64,000 nt of DNA from an uncultured Alistipes sp. Lineage in GTDB: Bacteria > Bacteroidota > Bacteroidia > Bacteroidales > Rikenellaceae. The stretch covers positions 14,676 through 78,675 of the forward strand of contig URBK01000014.1 in assembly GCA_900546065.1 (NCBI GenBank), in the 5' to 3' direction. Positions 63,701-64,000 of this stretch are shown here, one piece after another. Under the pieces are notes generated by a model. That model made no database searches and had not been told where the DNA came from. It saw only the letters and a program-made list of their open reading frames with translations. Each line of letters begins with the position of its first letter. Within the stretch, counting starts at the first letter, position 1. The position numbers were made by a program, and so were the translations under genes.

Positions 63701-63884
63701 CGTTGCTTGCATCCAGCACACGTATGTTGACGCGCTTCTTCTGTTGCTGGACTACTTCTACCTCTTCAACATGCTTCTTACTCTCTTTTACTCTCTCTTT
63801 TTCAGCGCCTTGCGCATAGGGGGGGGGAATTACCATGACACCCCAGAGCAGAGAAAGACAACCGTAGTAAAGAATTTTTCTCAT
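60723..63884 (-). CDS. SusC/RagA-family TonB-linked outer membrane transporter
   Basis: A 1053-residue TonB-dependent glycan importer. Signal peptide MRKILYYGCLSLLWGVMVIPPPYAQG, then a Lys/Glu-rich linker, the CarboxypepD_reg-like domain (VNIRVLDASNDMPLAGATIMIKGTTTG), the plug (SLAGRIPGLISYQRSGEPG, ENFSILKDATAAALYGSKGANGVIAVTTKQG, the SusC signature) and the barrel ending GLQITF. Three consecutive Pro codons in the signal peptide are a C9 tract. First gene of the operon SusC-SusD-DUF4959/5000-DUF4998; no glycoside hydrolase is present, so the substrate is unknown. A -7 element lies about 57 nt upstream. Confidence 0.96.
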   Translation of the reverse strand: MRKILYYGCLSLLWGVMVIPPPYAQGAEKERVKESKKHVEEVEVVQQQKKRVNIRVLDASNDMPLAGATIMIKGTTTGVMTDPDGTFGGLSVKETDVLEVSYVGYVAQEIAVKGKTDLEVKLAVDAGVIEDVVVTGFTTQKKESIVASIEAVNPKELKVPSSNFTTSLAGRIPGLISYQRSGEPGRDNAEFFIRGVTTFGYAQSPLILLDGFEVTADDLADVEPDNIENFSILKDATAAALYGSKGANGVIAVTTKQGREGKLSVSFRHESKISMPTQLPQMVDGVTYMRMYNEAQYNDNPVISPRYTAQKIQNTISGINPMIYPNIDWYNEMFKKMTYNQHYTLNANGGGKVARYYMAVTYDKDTGILKENRTNNFKNNIDIDRFNLMAKVNINLTRTTRMEVNMNSVFENYTGPVEDATTIFNNVMNGNPVEFPMVYEPDEEFAGVKHILFGIDPSGSMTNPYAQMVKGYKDGFTNTIISQFTLEQDLDFVTRGLMFRGKASIATYGSYESKRSYDPYLYALESYDELNNTYTLARVHEGTETLGDPETSRTATSKTYYEVGLHYNRNFNDKHDVGAVLIYTQEEDKNTSGGATIQATLPARNQGVRGRVTYAYDGRYMMEASLTYNGSEKFDRSKRWGLFPAIGVGYMISGEKFWEPLREVLPTFKLKYSWGRVGNDEIASATDRFFFLSDIAFGGAGYRWGKTFTNAYNGFSINRYANPNIQWEISEKQNVGLEMNLLHFADIQVEYFTEYRSRIYMERQNLPPSMGMSANVYGNLGEVKSNGIDASIDIKHSFNKDLYVTGRFNFTYAHGELVVASEPEYKYPWRTKVGHPVNQAFGYVAERLFIDADDVANSPTQSWGTTQAGDIKYKDINNDGQITDDDQVPLGYPTTPEINYGFGLSIGWKGFDLSAFFQGQDRVSFFINAASISPFVGYKNAMQIIADDHWSPVNPVSDTFWPRLSASSNANNTQQSTWWIRNGAILRMKTLEFGYSLSDRILKKTPLNTCRIYFSGLNLFKFSKFDLWDPEMGTNGLGYPVQRVFSLGLQITF
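63819..63827 (-). repeat. C9 tract in SusC signal-peptide codons
   Basis: Nine G on the plus strand (C9 in the coding sense) encode Pro-Pro-Pro just before the signal cleavage region of SusC. A one-base change would shift the frame early in the gene. Confidence 0.85.
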
Positions 63885-63940
63885 AGAGATTAAGTTAGGG
63901 TTAATAATAAAAAATGCAGGAAGACTGCTTTCATTACGCT

Positions 63941-63948
63941 CAAAATTA
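63941..63948 (-). promoter_or_regulatory. -7 element of SusC operon promoter
   Basis: TAATTTTG on the minus strand (CAAAATTA on plus), 57 nt upstream of the SusC start. No -33 TTTG at the standard spacing, which suggests activator or sigma dependence. Confidence 0.5.
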
Positions 63949-64000
63949 CCTTAATTCCGCAACACTATTATAAAATATTTTTTTTAAGTACCTGAGCAAC

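Overview
The window looks like a chromosomal segment of a GC-rich member of the Bacteroidales, most plausibly an Alistipes-like Rikenellaceae. The order call rests on a SusC/SusD pair, many lipoproteins with acidic or Asn-rich starts after the lipobox Cys, BatD/BatE, NhaD, DUF4251/DUF4252-type proteins and promoters of the Bacteroidetes type (TTTG-N19-21-TAnnTTTG). The genus is an inference from the high GC content and was not tested. I see no integrase, transposase, phage gene, CRISPR array or plasmid function; the window reads as core and adaptive metabolism with one polysaccharide-utilisation-type locus at the right edge.

Layout. 0.1-2.1 kb: agmatine deiminase and N-carbamoylputrescine amidase (putrescine from agmatine). 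2.3-6.3 kb: a TonB-dependent receptor paired with a beta-helix surface lipoprotein. 6.4-7.0 kb: nitroreductase. 7.0-13.3 kb: a Fur-family regulator upstream of a heavy-metal RND efflux operon (adaptor with His-rich arm, pump, TolC-type channel). 13.7-14.9 kb: DUF418 membrane protein. 14.9-21.0 kb, minus strand: CstA-type transporter, unknown protein, esterase-like hydrolase, an apparently exported ferredoxin-fused aldo/keto reductase, and a membrane polyferredoxin with an internal Tat motif. 21.1 kb: tRNA-Thr(CGT). 21.5-27.3 kb: BSH/penicillin acylase-like Ntn hydrolase, GH92 alpha-mannosidase, threonine aldolase-type enzyme and TPR protein. 27.3-28.7 kb: 1.4 kb without a convincing gene, but with a long polypurine tract, a nested inverted-repeat structure of about 209 nt and a strong orphan terminator. 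28.7-36.9 kb: NSS transporter, ferritin, fumarase, BatD/BatE, RecR. 37.1-39.4 kb: ECF sigma, anti-sigma-like protein, beta-barrel protein and DUF4252-like protein. 39.5-43.7 kb: META lipoprotein, thioredoxin lipoprotein, MarR regulator, NhaD antiporter, DUF4251 protein. 43.9-47.3 kb: copper module (AraC regulator with a CxxC metal-binding-like N-terminus, and a CopA ATPase fused to a CopZ-like chaperone). 47.4-56.2 kb: aldehyde dehydrogenase, SDR, MFS sugar transporter, polyprenyl synthetase, YfhO and FtsX. 56.7-63.9 kb: SusC-SusD-DUF4959/5000-DUF4998 operon.

Connections. Metal and redox handling recurs: efflux pump with Fur regulator, ferritin, CopA with its regulator, lipoprotein thioredoxin, and the aldo/keto reductase-polyferredoxin pair. 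Glycan and host-associated functions (GH92, BSH-like hydrolase, SusCD locus) fit a gut commensal. Genes are mostly in short operons separated by bidirectional hairpin terminators. The observations I rate highest are the structured-RNA candidate at 27988-28196, the envelope aldo/keto reductase-polyferredoxin module, the CopA-CopZ fusion with a possible internal start, the C9 tract in the SusC signal peptide, and an 81-bp in-frame repeat ORF behind the polyprenyl synthetase.
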